From Tepidicaulis sp002389665 (GTDB lineage Bacteria; Pseudomonadota; Alphaproteobacteria; Parvibaculales; Parvibaculaceae): a stretch of DNA of 64,000 nucleotides. Position numbers and translations under genes: made by a program. The notes beneath the pieces are model-generated. The model was not told where the DNA came from. It searched no databases and saw only the letters and a list, made by a program, of their open reading frames with translations. Each line of letters begins with the position of its first letter. Within the stretch, counting starts at the first letter, position 1. The DNA lies in the NCBI RefSeq assembly GCF_965222285.1, contig NZ_OZ244942.1, positions 3,519,421 to 3,583,420 of the forward strand, given 5' to 3'. Shown here one piece after another: positions 8,250 to 17,035 of this stretch.

Positions 8250-9623
8250 TTAAAAGGCGCGGGGGCGGAAGCTGGCGGGTGCCGGATCGATCAGCACGGG
8301 CCCGGAAGACTGGACCTCGAAAACCGCAAGCCCGCGCTCATTCGTGCCGTCGGGCAGGAAGCGGAAAATCCCGTCCACCCCGGCAAAGCCGTCCTCGATC
8401 AGCAGTGCCTCGCGGGTGAAATCGTCCTCGCCGGGCGCGCGCGCCAGCGCCGAGGTCAGGCTCACCGCGTCGTAAGAGAGCGAGGCGATGAGCGGCGGCG
8501 TTTCTCCGAAATAAGAGCGGTAGCGGGCGGAAAAGGCATCGCGCGCCTCGCGCGGCGGGGCGGCGTACCAGCCCCCCTGCACGGCAGGCTCGAGCCGGGT
8601 CGAGGGATCATCCCAAAGCCCTGTGCCGAGGAACTTCACCTTGCGCGGATCGATATCGAAATAGGGAAGAAGCGGCGCGGCGGATTTCAGCTCCGTGCCG
8701 CCTGCGGCCAGCAGTACCGCATCGAAGGGCACATCGCCGATCGTGTCCCGCCCCTCAAGGCGTTTGAGAGCGGCGGTATCGCCCGCCTCCTTGAGCCGGG
8801 CTTTTTCCGCGCGCAGCGCCGCGCGCCGCTCGTCATAGCGGGCAAGGCGGCGGGCCGGATCGAACATGGCCTGGGCGTCGGCGGGATAAGTTTCCACCCG
8901 GTCGATCTGCAGCGCGCGGGCCGAGAGCGCCTGCAGGAACGCGGCGCGCACCCGCTCGCCATACGCCGTTTGCGGCAGGAAGGCCGCGAAGGTCTCGTAA
9001 GATTGCAGGCCTGCATAATCGATGATGCGGGTCACGCTGTCTTCGGGCAGGAAAGAAAGAAGATAAGTATTGCCGCCGGCCACATTGCTGTCCGTGGAAA
9101 AGGCGATGACGGGCACGCCGCGCGCTTCGGCGAGCGGGGCAACGGCGCTTACCGAATGGGCAAAGAGCGGCCCGAGAATGATTTCCGCCCCCTCGCGCAG
9201 CGCTTCTTCGGCGGCCGCTGCCGCGCCTGCCTCCGTGCCGCGCGTGTCCTTCGGCATCAGCAGAATGTCGGCATTGCCGCTTTCAAAAAGCGCCATCTGG
9301 CCGGCATTAGCCAGTGCGTCTGCCACGGCGCGCACATTGCTCTGTGAGGCGCCGAGCGGCAAAAGCAGGGCGACGCGCACCGGCTCGCGCCCCTCCATAT
9401 GAGGCGGGGTGAGGAAAGAGCCCGTGTCGAGTTTCGGCAGATCGGCGGGCGGCGGGGTCACGGCGATGGGCCGCTCGCCGGGCGGCGGCGTCACTTGCAC
9501 GTCTTTCGGCGTTTGTCCGCAGCCGGAAAGGGCAAGCCCCGTGCCGGCAAGGCCAAGAGAAAGAAAAAGAGAGCTGCTGCGTGCCGCGGAAAGAAGGGCG
9601 GAAACTGCCCGGGAAACCATCAT
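8250..9623 (-). CDS. LpoA/LppC-type penicillin-binding protein activator lipoprotein
   Basis: This protein of 457 residues begins with a hydrophobic signal ending in the lipobox ALSGC, with lipidated Cys35. The rest is a type 1 periplasmic-binding fold: VRVALLLPLG at the start, a middle segment VIAFSTDSNVAG and a C-terminal IASLSYDAVSL region. In enterobacteria the homologue LpoA (YraM) activates PBP1A; alphaproteobacterial versions lack its N-terminal TPR domain, as here, so the activator role is inferred. It is divergent from rsmI-yraN, the classic yraM-yraL-yraN neighbourhood, which supports the assignment. Confidence 0.8.
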   Translation of the reverse strand: MMVSRAVSALLSAARSSSLFLSLGLAGTGLALSGCGQTPKDVQVTPPPGERPIAVTPPPADLPKLDTGSFLTPPHMEGREPVRVALLLPLGASQSNVRAVADALANAGQMALFESGNADILLMPKDTRGTEAGAAAAAEEALREGAEIILGPLFAHSVSAVAPLAEARGVPVIAFSTDSNVAGGNTYLLSFLPEDSVTRIIDYAGLQSYETFAAFLPQTAYGERVRAAFLQALSARALQIDRVETYPADAQAMFDPARRLARYDERRAALRAEKARLKEAGDTAALKRLEGRDTIGDVPFDAVLLAAGGTELKSAAPLLPYFDIDPRKVKFLGTGLWDDPSTRLEPAVQGGWYAAPPREARDAFSARYRSYFGETPPLIASLSYDAVSLTSALARAPGEDDFTREALLIEDGFAGVDGIFRFLPDGTNERGLAVFEVQSSGPVLIDPAPASFRPRAF

Positions 9624-9848
9624 CTTGTAAAACCGCCCGAATTACCCGGAGCCGGCATCTGCCGCCGGCCCCTGAACCTGTCCTCAAACTGCATCTGGCG
9701 CGCAGCCTAGCGCATTTTCCCGCGAAGGTGGACCCGTTTTGCATAAGGAGCCCCGCTCCCGCGCGCCGGTGATTGCGCTTTTCTCTATTGCCGGGCACTT
9801 TGGCGCCTTGATGACGAAAACTGGATTTCTTCCAGGCAAGGATGCTCC

Positions 9849-10724
9849 GTGACGGATAAGAAAAAGGCACCGGCGCCGCGCGGGGCCCTCACCCCCGGCC
9901 TTTATGTCACCGCAACGCCGATCGGCAATGCGGGCGATATCTCCTTGCGCGCGCTCGATGTGCTCGCAAAGGCCGATGCGGTGCTGTGCGAGGACACGCG
10001 CGTCACCGGCGGGCTGATGCAGATCCACGGGCTGAAAGTGCAGCTCCTGCCTTACCATGAGCACAATGCCGCCGAAATGCGCCCGCGTATCCTCGCCCGC
10101 CTGGCGCGGGGCGAGGCATTGGCGCTCGTCTCCGATGCCGGGATGCCGCTTATTTCCGATCCGGGCTATAAGCTCGTGTGCGCTGTGCAGGAAGAAGGAC
10201 ATGCCGTCACCTGTCTGCCCGGCGCTTCTTCCGTGCTGGCAGGGCTTGTTCTTTCCGGCCTTCCTTCCGACCGGTTTTTCTTTTCAGGTTTCCTGCCGCC
10301 GAAAGAAGCCGCGCGCCGCACGGTGCTTGAAGAGCTGAAAAATATTCCCGCCACGCTGATCTTTCTCGAAAGCCCGCGCCGGCTCGCCGCCTGCCTGAAA
10401 GATATGGCGGATGTGTTCGGTCCCCGCGAGGCGGCGGTGACGCGCGAGCTCACGAAGAAATTCGAAGAGGTGCGCCGCGCGGGCCTTGCTGAGCTTGCCG
10501 CTCATTATGAAGAGGCGGGCGCACCCAAGGGCGAGATCGTGCTGGTGGTCGGCCCGCCGGACAAAATCGGGCCCGAGGCGGGCGATCTCGACACGCTGCT
10601 TGCCTCGGCCATGGACGAACTCTCGCTCAAAGAGGCGGTAAAGGAAGTCACCGAAATGACCGGCCTGCCGCGCAAGGAGGTGTACCGGCGCGCGCTCGAG
10701 CTGAAAGAGAGCGGGCGGGAATGA
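9849..10724 (+). CDS. rsmI: 16S rRNA (cytidine(1402)-2'-O)-methyltransferase
   Basis: RsmI adds the 2'-O-methyl group to C1402 in the ribosomal P site. The 291-residue protein is of standard length and has the tetrapyrrole-methylase fold: GLYVTATPIGNAGDISLRAL at residues 17-36, LCEDTRVTGGL, and the SAM-binding SDAGMPLISDPG at 95-106. It starts with GTG. The last four bases overlap the start of yraN (ATGA), indicating translational coupling. Confidence 0.96.
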   Translation: MTDKKKAPAPRGALTPGLYVTATPIGNAGDISLRALDVLAKADAVLCEDTRVTGGLMQIHGLKVQLLPYHEHNAAEMRPRILARLARGEALALVSDAGMPLISDPGYKLVCAVQEEGHAVTCLPGASSVLAGLVLSGLPSDRFFFSGFLPPKEAARRTVLEELKNIPATLIFLESPRRLAACLKDMADVFGPREAAVTRELTKKFEEVRRAGLAELAAHYEEAGAPKGEIVLVVGPPDKIGPEAGDLDTLLASAMDELSLKEAVKEVTEMTGLPRKEVYRRALELKESGRE

Positions 10725-11092
10725 GCGAGGCGCGCCGCAAGACGCAGCGACGGGAGGCGCAGCGCCGGGGCGCACGCGCCGAAACGATTGCCCTTTGGTG
10801 GCTGTGGGCGAAAGGCTACCGCCTGCTCGCGCGCAATTACCGGCGCGGGGTCGGCGAGGCCGATCTCGTCATGACGCGCGGCAAGCTTCTTGTTTTTGTC
10901 GAGGTCAAGCGCCGGGAGGATAAGGCAGCGGCGGGCGAGGCGATCCAGCCGCGCCAGCAGGCCCGCATCGCAAGGGCGGCGGAAGCCTTTATCGCTCAGC
11001 ATAAGGAGCATTGGGAAAAACATGTCCGCTTCGATGCGGTGCTGATTTCCCCGCGCGCCCTGCCCCGCCATATCGAAGATGCCTGGCGTTAA
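10721..11092 (+). CDS. yraN: YraN family (UPF0102) nuclease-fold protein
   Basis: A 123-residue basic protein of the UPF0102 family, which has a restriction-endonuclease-like fold. The motif RRGVGEADLVMTRG followed by LVFVEVKRR gives the D-(E)xK-like residues Glu47, Asp49, Glu61 and Lys63 expected for a metal-dependent nuclease core. The cellular role is not firmly established. It overlaps rsmI by four bases. In many proteobacteria the next gene would be a yraP-type BON lipoprotein or gshB; here these come 11 kb later, after the denitrification block. Confidence 0.92.
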   Translation: MSEARRKTQRREAQRRGARAETIALWWLWAKGYRLLARNYRRGVGEADLVMTRGKLLVFVEVKRREDKAAAGEAIQPRQQARIARAAEAFIAQHKEHWEKHVRFDAVLISPRALPRHIEDAWR

Positions 11093-11101
11093 GCCGCTCT
11101 C

Positions 11102-11761
11102 TTATTGCGGCGCGCGGGCGACGATAAAGGGCCGCGGGTCGTTTTTCTTTGTACCGTGATAAGCGGTTTCCTCGATGCTGAACCCGGCGGCGCGGATCGC
11201 CACTGTGAGCGAGGCAGCGGTGAGCGAGGTGACGGCGGGCGCTTTGCCGAAAAGCTGCATCACCGGTATGGCAAGATAAATAAGCGGCCGGAGAAGCGGA
11301 GTGACCTCGCCGATACAGGGTGTTTTGGAAATGAAGAGCCCGCCCGGCGCAAGCAGCGCGCGGATATGGGCAAGGGCTCCCGGCAGATCGCCTGCCAGAT
11401 GAATGTAGTTGAACCCCAGAATAATGTCGTAACAGTCCGGTTCTTCGGCAAGTGTTTCGGCGGTGGCGGTGCGGAAGCTAAGGCGCAAGGCAAGATCGCG
11501 GTCCTCGGCATCTGCCAGCTTTTCTTTCGCTATGGCGATCATCTCCCCGGATATATCGGTGCCAAGATAGCTCTCGGCGGCATCCGCCAGGCGCAGTGCC
11601 GCCGTACCCGTGCCGCAGCCGAGCTCCAGCACCCGCGCGCCCTTTGGTGTCAGTTCGCGCACGCGAGTGAGCGTTCTGGTAAAAGCTTCTTCATCGGCAA
11701 TGGCGGAAGCGGCATATTTGCGTGCGGTCTTGTCCCAGAACCGCCGGTCTTTCTCGCTCAT
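11102..11761 (-). CDS. Class I SAM-dependent methyltransferase
   Basis: A 219-residue methyltransferase with the glycine-rich SAM site VLELGCGTGTAALRLA at residues 44-59, the acidic end of strand 2 at YLGTDIS, and the IILGFNYIHL strand 4 motif. A hydrophobic stretch near residues 165-180 is unusual but short. The substrate cannot be deduced. It is convergent with yraN (nine bases between stops) and divergent from the DUF4336 gene, with a shared 128-base region that contains a near-duplicate sequence (11801-11840). Confidence 0.8.
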   Translation of the reverse strand: MSEKDRRFWDKTARKYAASAIADEEAFTRTLTRVRELTPKGARVLELGCGTGTAALRLADAAESYLGTDISGEMIAIAKEKLADAEDRDLALRLSFRTATAETLAEEPDCYDIILGFNYIHLAGDLPGALAHIRALLAPGGLFISKTPCIGEVTPLLRPLIYLAIPVMQLFGKAPAVTSLTAASLTVAIRAAGFSIEETAYHGTKKNDPRPFIVARAPQ

Positions 11762-11800
11762 TCTTTCTCATCCCCAGTGCGCCCCATTGCGTATAGCGCT

Positions 11801-11840
11801 TTTCATATAAGTATCTCGCCGTGCTTTCATATGTAAGTAT
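11801..11840. promoter_or_regulatory. Near-duplicate TTTCATAT(G)TAAGTAT element in a divergent promoter
   Basis: TTTCATATAAGTAT (11801-11814) recurs as TTTCATATGTAAGTAT (11825-11840), 24 bases later, about two helical turns. It lies between the methyltransferase and DUF4336 genes and is AT-rich compared with its surroundings. This could be a paired operator or two overlapping -10-like elements. Seen directly; function is inference. Confidence 0.3.
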
Positions 11841-11889
11841 GTGGACATGCTTGCCGCGCAGGTGCACAGCGCGCTTTGCAAAGAAGGGG

Positions 11890-12582
11890 ATGGAGATGCT
11901 CGCGCCGATCGGAGAAGAGATATGGACGGCGGAAGGGCCGGAAGTTGAGGTTGCCGGTTTCCATTATCCTCTCCGTATGGCGGTGATCCGCTTAGGCGGC
12001 GGGAGCCTTTTCATCTGGTCGCCCGTTGCGCTGGACGAAGGCTTGCGGGAAGACGTGGCGGCCTTGGGCACGGTGCGTTTTCTCGTCGCGCCCAATTCGC
12101 TGCACCATCTTTATCTTGCAGAGTGGAAGAGCGCCTTTCCGGAGGCGGAGATCTGGGGACCTGCGCGCCTTGCCGCAAAACGCAAAGACCTTACCTTTGA
12201 CGGCATCCTGGAAGATGCGCCGCCTGCCGCCTGGGAAGGGGAGATCGACCAGGTGCTCGTCACCGGCAATCTCATTACCGATGAAGCGGTGTTCTTTCAT
12301 GAAAAAAGCGGCACGGTGATTTTCACCGACCTCTTGCAGCATTTCCCGCCCGGCTGGTTTTCCGGCTGGCGGGCGCTGATCGCAAAGCTCGATCTGATGA
12401 CGGGCGATGAGCCCCATGTGCCACGCAAATTCCGCCGCGCTTTCATCCGCCGCCGCGCCGCGCGCGAGGCGCTCCGCCGGGTGCTCGCCTGGCCCGCCTC
12501 CCAGGTTCTGATGGCCCATGGCGCGCCCGTGCGCACCGGCGCGCGCGCCTTTCTGGAGCGCGCCTTCCGCTGGCTTTTTTAA
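11890..12582 (+). CDS. DUF4336 domain-containing protein
   Basis: A 230-residue protein recognised as DUF4336, a family related in layout to metallo-beta-lactamase-like hydrolases. It contains FIWSPVALDEGLREDVAALG, FLVAPNSLHHLYL and VIFTDLLQHFPPGW, which parallel the strand/histidine regions of that fold, but the full HxHxDH metal site is not present. The start is taken at ATG 11890 after AAGAAGGGG; the frame is open 23 codons upstream and includes an alternative ATG two codons later. Function unknown. It is on the same strand as yraN and is convergent with the SirB2 gene. Confidence 0.7.
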   Translation: MEMLAPIGEEIWTAEGPEVEVAGFHYPLRMAVIRLGGGSLFIWSPVALDEGLREDVAALGTVRFLVAPNSLHHLYLAEWKSAFPEAEIWGPARLAAKRKDLTFDGILEDAPPAAWEGEIDQVLVTGNLITDEAVFFHEKSGTVIFTDLLQHFPPGWFSGWRALIAKLDLMTGDEPHVPRKFRRAFIRRRAAREALRRVLAWPASQVLMAHGAPVRTGARAFLERAFRWLF

Positions 12583-12594
12583 CCGGTGGGATTG

Positions 12595-12996
12595 TTAGAG
12601 AAGCAGCGTGAAAATGCCCAGCGGGTCATGGGCGCGGGCGACGGAGACAATATAAAGATAAAGCGCAAGCGCGCCCAGCCAGCAGCCGAGCCGTGCGCGC
12701 GGGGTCTTGGCGTATTTCAGCCCATAGGCGCCGAGCACGATATAGATGACGAGCAGTGCGACCTTCACGGTCAGCCAGTGATCGGCGATAGGATATTGCT
12801 GCAGGATGACGGTCAGCATCATCGCGGAGGTGAGCAGCACCGTGTCGACCGTGTAGCTTGTAAAGCGCGCCGGCGCGGCCATCGGCCAGCTTGCTTTAAA
12901 AGCGTGCAGCCCCACCCCCCGCAAGAAGAAGATGAGGCCGCTCAAGATGACGGAGCCGATATGCACGGCGCGGATCTCAAAATAAAACTCGATCAT
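12595..12996 (-). CDS. SirB2 family membrane protein
   Basis: A 133-residue protein with four predicted membrane helices and the SirB2-like signature VHIGSVILSGLIFFLRG near the start and the long helix pair around LLTSAMMLTVILQQ. SirB2 proteins have no firm biochemical role. It lies 47 bases downstream of norZ in the same direction, so it may be co-transcribed with the NO reductase. Similar small four-helix proteins are frequent in denitrification clusters, which makes a helper role possible but unproven. Confidence 0.75.
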   Translation of the reverse strand: MIEFYFEIRAVHIGSVILSGLIFFLRGVGLHAFKASWPMAAPARFTSYTVDTVLLTSAMMLTVILQQYPIADHWLTVKVALLVIYIVLGAYGLKYAKTPRARLGCWLGALALYLYIVSVARAHDPLGIFTLLL

Positions 12997-13043
12997 TTCA
13001 AAATCCTGCCGTGCATACCGTTGTTACGCAACATGCGCGGGGC

Positions 13044-15338
13044 TTATGCCCGGGCCTTGGTGGTTGCCGCGCGTTCTTCTTCTTCCGTCGGCACGCCCTG
13101 ATAACGCGGACGCACCCAGAGCCCGATCACGAAGACCACAAGGGCCAGCGCGCCGATGGAGAAGATCGTGTCGCCCGGCACCCGCATCCAGACCAGAAGG
13201 TCGACGATGGGCTGCTGCATGAATTCCGCCGAGCGGGCCGACCAATAACCGTTATTGATCGCCTCGATCAGCTGCATCGTGCCGAGCGGCAGGAGCGTGA
13301 AGAGCGCCATCATGGCAAGGCCCACATTGAAGCTCCAGAAGGAGACCTTCAGCAGCCCTTCGTTCCAGGCAAGCTCGGGTTTGAGCCCGCGCAGGCAGAA
13401 GAGCACGAGGCCGATCCCCAGCATCCCGTAAACCCCGAAGAGCGCCGTGTGCCCATGCAGCGGGGTAAGGTTCAGCCCTTGCATGTAATAGAGCGAGAGC
13501 GGTGGGTTGATGAGGAAGCCGAAGAGCCCTGCCCCCACGAGGTTCCAGAAGGAAACCGCGAGGAAGAACATGATCGGCCAGCGGTAGCGTTCCATCCAGG
13601 GCGTTGCCTTGCTCAGGCGGAACGTGTGATAGGCCTCGAAGCCGATATAGGCGAGCGGCACCACTTCAAGGGCGGAGAAACTTGCGCCCAGCGCCAGCAC
13701 CACGGTGGGCGTGCCGGCGAAGTAGAGGTGGTGCAAGGTGCCGAGCACGCCGCCTGCCATGAAGATGATGGTGGCGAAGAGCACGGCGACTGTCGCCGTC
13801 TGCAATTTGAGAAGGCCGAGCCGCGTGAAAAGGAAGGCGATCACGGCGGTGGCGAAGACTTCGAAGAACCCTTCCACCCACAGATGGACGAGCCACCAGC
13901 GCCAATATTCGACCATCGAGATATGCGTGTTCTCGCCCCAGGCGAGCGCCGCCCCGAAGAAAAGGCCGATGGCGACGGTGGAAAGGAAAAGAAGGCCCGT
14001 GATCGAGCGGCCCGGTGCCCCCGGCCGCAGCGCCGGCCAGAGCGCCCGCCCGACAAGTACGAGCCAGAGCACGAGCCCGATAAAGAGGAAGATCTGCCAG
14101 AAGCGGCCCATATCCGCATATTCCCAGCCCTGATGGCCGAACCAGAAATTGTTTTCAAGGCCGAGCGTCTGCATCACCGCGAACCATTGCCCGGCAAACG
14201 AGCCGACCACGATGATGATGAGGCAGATCCAGAGGAAGTTGACGCCGAGCCGCTGATAGGGCGGCTCATAGCCGGAAATGGCGGGCGCAATGTAAAGCCC
14301 GGTGCCGAGCCAGGCGGTTGCGATCCAGAGCACCGCAAGCTGTGTGTGCCAGGTGCGGCTCAGCGAATAGGGCAGCACATTGGCCAGCTCGAAACCGTAT
14401 TGCACCTGGCCTTCGACCTGATAATGCGCGGTGATGGCGCCGAGCAATATCTGCACGAGAAAGAGCGCGAGCAGCACCCAGAAATATTTCGCCGTGGCGC
14501 TCATCGAGGGTGTGACCACTGTGCCGCGCATGGGATCGAAGGGCGGCAGATCGTGCGGCTCTTCTTCACGGCCATGAGAGACGGCGTAATGCCAGCCCAA
14601 AAGCCCGATCCCGGCAAGGAGGAAGAGCACTGAGAAGGCCGACCAGACGAAGGAACTGGCGGGCGGGCGGTTTTCGATCAAGGGCTCGCTCGGCCAGTTA
14701 TTCGTGTAGGTGATCGTGTCACCCGGCCGCTCCGTCCCGGCGGCCCAGGCGGTCCACCAGAAGAAGGCGCCGAGCGCTTTGCGGTGATCGGCATCCGGCA
14801 CCGTGTCGTCTTTCATCGCATAGGCTTCGCGCAAGGGCTCGAAGGCGGGATCGTTGCCGAAAAGCCGCTCGTAATGACCGGAGACTTTCTCGATGGCGCG
14901 GGCGCGTTCCTCGGCAAGCGTGATCGTGCCGGTGGCAGGCTCATAGGTATTGGTGCGGAAGAGCTCTTCGAGGCGGCCTTTGAGCGCAGCCTGACGTTCG
15001 GGGGAGAGCGCCGCATAATTTTCCGCGCCTTCTTCCGCCGCCCAGGCATCGAGCACTGCCATGATTTCGCGGTGCAGCCAGTCGGCACTCCAGTCGGGCG
15101 CCACATAGCCGCCATGCCCCCAGATCGAGCCGAGCTGCATGCCGCCCATGGATTGCCAGACACGCCGGCCGAGTTCCATATCGGCGCGGGTGTAAATCGT
15201 CTCGCCCGAGGTGGAGACCACCTGCTCGGGCATGGGCGGGGCTTTTTGATAAATCTCGCGGCCCATCAGCAAAAGCACGCTGAAACTGGCAACGAGAAGA
15301 ATGGCGAGGGATATCCAGAGTTTTTTTGTATTGGTCAT
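13044..15338 (-). CDS. norZ: Quinol-dependent nitric oxide reductase (qNor)
   Basis: This single-subunit enzyme (764 residues) reduces two NO to N2O in the inner membrane with electrons from quinol. An N-terminal membrane helix is followed by a soluble periplasmic domain of about 210 residues that is typical of qNor and replaces NorC; it has ELGRRVWQSMGGMQLGSIWG but no CxxCH heme site. The catalytic core of about 12 helices has the conserved heme/Fe ligands in SRTWHTQLAVLW, WRWWLVHLWVEGFFEVFA, TLHHLYFAGTP and LHGHTALFGVYG. A potential FNR/NnrR-type box lies 112 bases upstream of the ATG. The SirB2 gene follows on the same strand. Confidence 0.95.
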   Translation of the reverse strand: MTNTKKLWISLAILLVASFSVLLLMGREIYQKAPPMPEQVVSTSGETIYTRADMELGRRVWQSMGGMQLGSIWGHGGYVAPDWSADWLHREIMAVLDAWAAEEGAENYAALSPERQAALKGRLEELFRTNTYEPATGTITLAEERARAIEKVSGHYERLFGNDPAFEPLREAYAMKDDTVPDADHRKALGAFFWWTAWAAGTERPGDTITYTNNWPSEPLIENRPPASSFVWSAFSVLFLLAGIGLLGWHYAVSHGREEEPHDLPPFDPMRGTVVTPSMSATAKYFWVLLALFLVQILLGAITAHYQVEGQVQYGFELANVLPYSLSRTWHTQLAVLWIATAWLGTGLYIAPAISGYEPPYQRLGVNFLWICLIIIVVGSFAGQWFAVMQTLGLENNFWFGHQGWEYADMGRFWQIFLFIGLVLWLVLVGRALWPALRPGAPGRSITGLLFLSTVAIGLFFGAALAWGENTHISMVEYWRWWLVHLWVEGFFEVFATAVIAFLFTRLGLLKLQTATVAVLFATIIFMAGGVLGTLHHLYFAGTPTVVLALGASFSALEVVPLAYIGFEAYHTFRLSKATPWMERYRWPIMFFLAVSFWNLVGAGLFGFLINPPLSLYYMQGLNLTPLHGHTALFGVYGMLGIGLVLFCLRGLKPELAWNEGLLKVSFWSFNVGLAMMALFTLLPLGTMQLIEAINNGYWSARSAEFMQQPIVDLLVWMRVPGDTIFSIGALALVVFVIGLWVRPRYQGVPTEEEERAATTKARA

Positions 15339-15682
15339 GGCAAGCGCTCTCTCGTTCCTCTGGCCTTGCGGCCGTTAGATGTCCGTCAGGCCCGTGCGGG
15401 CCGGGTGAGATCTGTTGCTGCCGGGTGGTGGTATCGGCGCGTTTTGTCCGACGGCACCAAGCGGTGCGATACGCGGTACGCTTCTGATGAAGGGGAAATG
15501 CGGGTAAGGCCGCACGCGCGGGAAAGCCCCGCGCTTTTTGGAAAGAGCGCCGGGGCGCCTTGCGGGAGCGGCCGACATTTCTCCCGATAGGAAAATTGAC
15601 ATAAGTCCTTTCACTCCGTCCAGTGCGGGCGGGGAATTTTCAGGTAGTCCGGCAGAAATATTTGTCCGTGTGCGGTGCAAAA
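15339..15682. other. Intergenic region between nnrS and norZ
   Basis: These 344 bases separate the end of nnrS from the start of norZ on the same strand and should carry the norZ promoter. I see the imperfect FNR-like box at 15444-15457 and a second TTGAC-ATAA-GTCCT half-match at 15596-15609. No convincing ORF, tRNA or terminator with a T-tract is visible. Confidence 0.5.
15444..15457. promoter_or_regulatory. Imperfect FNR/NnrR-type box upstream of norZ
   Basis: TTG-N8-CAC (within TTTTGTCCGACGGCACC) departs by one base from the TTG-N8-CAA core of Crp/Fnr-family sites, and its TTTGTC half equals the reverse complement of the GACAAA half in the nirK and pseudoazurin boxes. Its centre is 112 bases from the norZ start codon, the same distance as the nirK box from nirK. 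Weak alone, but supported by the parallel. Confidence 0.4.
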
Positions 15683-16879
15683 TTATCCCGCCTTTCCTTT
15701 GCGCGCCGCAGCAAGAAGCGGCGCAAAGAGAATGACGAAACCGCCAAAGCCGCCGATCCAGCCAAGCGCGCTGAAATAGAGCAGTGTTTGCGGCGCATCC
15801 GAGATCGACATGAAAAGCCGCGCGGGCGCGGCGGCAATGATGAGAATGTAAACGAGGCTGAGGCCTATGCCCGCGGTCAGGGGGCGGCCCGTATGGCCGA
15901 GCGCGGCGCGGCTCATCACCGCCAGCGTCATCACGCCCATCGCGCCGATGGTCCAGGCATGAAGCCCGTCGCCGTAAAAGAGAAAGGCAGGGAAGAAATG
16001 CGCGGCGGCAAGCGCGAAGAAACCGAGCGGCACGAAGAAATAACCTGCGTGGAGTACGCTCACCAGCGGCTCGGCAAAGGTACGCTCGCCTGCCCAGCGG
16101 GCAAGCCGGAGAAGATGAAAAAGTCCTGCGATCAGGCAAAGCCAGGCAGTCGCCGCCTCAAAAGGAAGTGCGATCCAGCTCAAGAGCGCGATGCCTGCCG
16201 CTACCATCGCCGCAATGTCGAACCGGTTGAAGGGCGCGGGGAGCCGTCCCTCCCCCTGCTTCACGAGCCAGTTGCGCGTGAAGCTCGGGATGATGCGCCC
16301 GCCGATCAGCATGATGAGAAAGAGAATGGCGCCGGTGCCGAGCCGCGCGCCATACCCGTAAGCCGCGCCGGGCTGCATGGCCTCCACATGATAAAGCACG
16401 TTGCCGGCGCCGAGCAGGCAAAGCAGCACGAGGACTTTCAGGTTGCGCCAGTTCTTGCCCGCGATTACTTCCCGCCCGATGACGGCGGCAAGGGCAAAGA
16501 GAAAGCTCGCATCGATAAGGGCGGCGACGGGCCCGCCCGTGAACGCGGAAAAAAAGAGCGCGAGACGCCCGGCGAGCCAAAGCAGCACGAGAGCCAGAAG
16601 TGGCGCGCCGGTTATGGGCAGATGGCCCGTCCAGTTCGGCACGGCGGTGAGCAGGAACCCGGCAATGACGGCGGGAATATAGCCGTAAAGCATTTCATGG
16701 ACATGCCAGTCCGCGGGGGCGAGGTGACTGGGAAGCGTCAGGCTGCCGCTCACCATGAGGGTCCAGAGACAAAGTGCGATCACGGCCCAAAGCCCGGCGA
16801 AGAGAAAGAACGGCCGGAAGCCGAAGCTGAGCAATGCCGGTCCCTGATAGGCGCGTATCCGCTTGGCTGACGATGTCAT
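15683..16879 (-). CDS. nnrS: NnrS family heme-copper membrane protein
   Basis: NnrS proteins have about 12 membrane helices and protect cells against NO-derived damage; Rhodobacter NnrS contains heme and copper. The 398-residue product has the family hallmarks FGFRPFFLFAGLWA near the start, DWHVHEMLYGY (His59, His61) at the end of helix 2, VPNWTGHLPI and GNVLYHVEAM. The start at 16879 follows AGGAG; a longer frame exists upstream without support. It reads toward norZ. Its promoter region is shared with the divergent CopD-like gene and holds an NsrR-like palindrome. Confidence 0.93.
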   Translation of the reverse strand: MTSSAKRIRAYQGPALLSFGFRPFFLFAGLWAVIALCLWTLMVSGSLTLPSHLAPADWHVHEMLYGYIPAVIAGFLLTAVPNWTGHLPITGAPLLALVLLWLAGRLALFFSAFTGGPVAALIDASFLFALAAVIGREVIAGKNWRNLKVLVLLCLLGAGNVLYHVEAMQPGAAYGYGARLGTGAILFLIMLIGGRIIPSFTRNWLVKQGEGRLPAPFNRFDIAAMVAAGIALLSWIALPFEAATAWLCLIAGLFHLLRLARWAGERTFAEPLVSVLHAGYFFVPLGFFALAAAHFFPAFLFYGDGLHAWTIGAMGVMTLAVMSRAALGHTGRPLTAGIGLSLVYILIIAAAPARLFMSISDAPQTLLYFSALGWIGGFGGFVILFAPLLAAARKGKAG

Positions 16880-16930
16880 GCGCGGCTCCTGAGAACAGGC
16901 GGGAAGGCAGGCTGGTGATCCCGTCCGCAT

Positions 16931-16961
16931 AATAGATGCATTTAGTATGCATATTATATGC
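16931..16961. promoter_or_regulatory. NsrR-like palindrome between nnrS and CopD-like gene
   Basis: TAGATGCATTT-A-GTATGCATATT (16933-16955) closely follows the 11-1-11 layout of NsrR operators (consensus half AAGATGCATTT). It overlaps a second palindrome, GCATAT-T-ATATGC (16949-16961). NsrR is an Rrf2-family repressor with an iron-sulfur cluster that NO destroys, releasing NO-protection genes such as nnrS. Its gene is not in the window. The match is direct; the regulator is inferred. Confidence 0.55.
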
Positions 16962-17035
16962 TTGTCTGCCAGGTACCAATTGCCGCAGGATGAGCGGCGG
17001 AAAGTTCCTTAAAGACCAACGGAAGAAATGCGGGA

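Noticed and set aside
13011..14633. Long plus-strand ORF of 540 codons opposite norZ
   Set aside because: It is rich in His, Arg, Glu and Pro, shows no family features and is the antisense shadow of a clear GC-rich gene.
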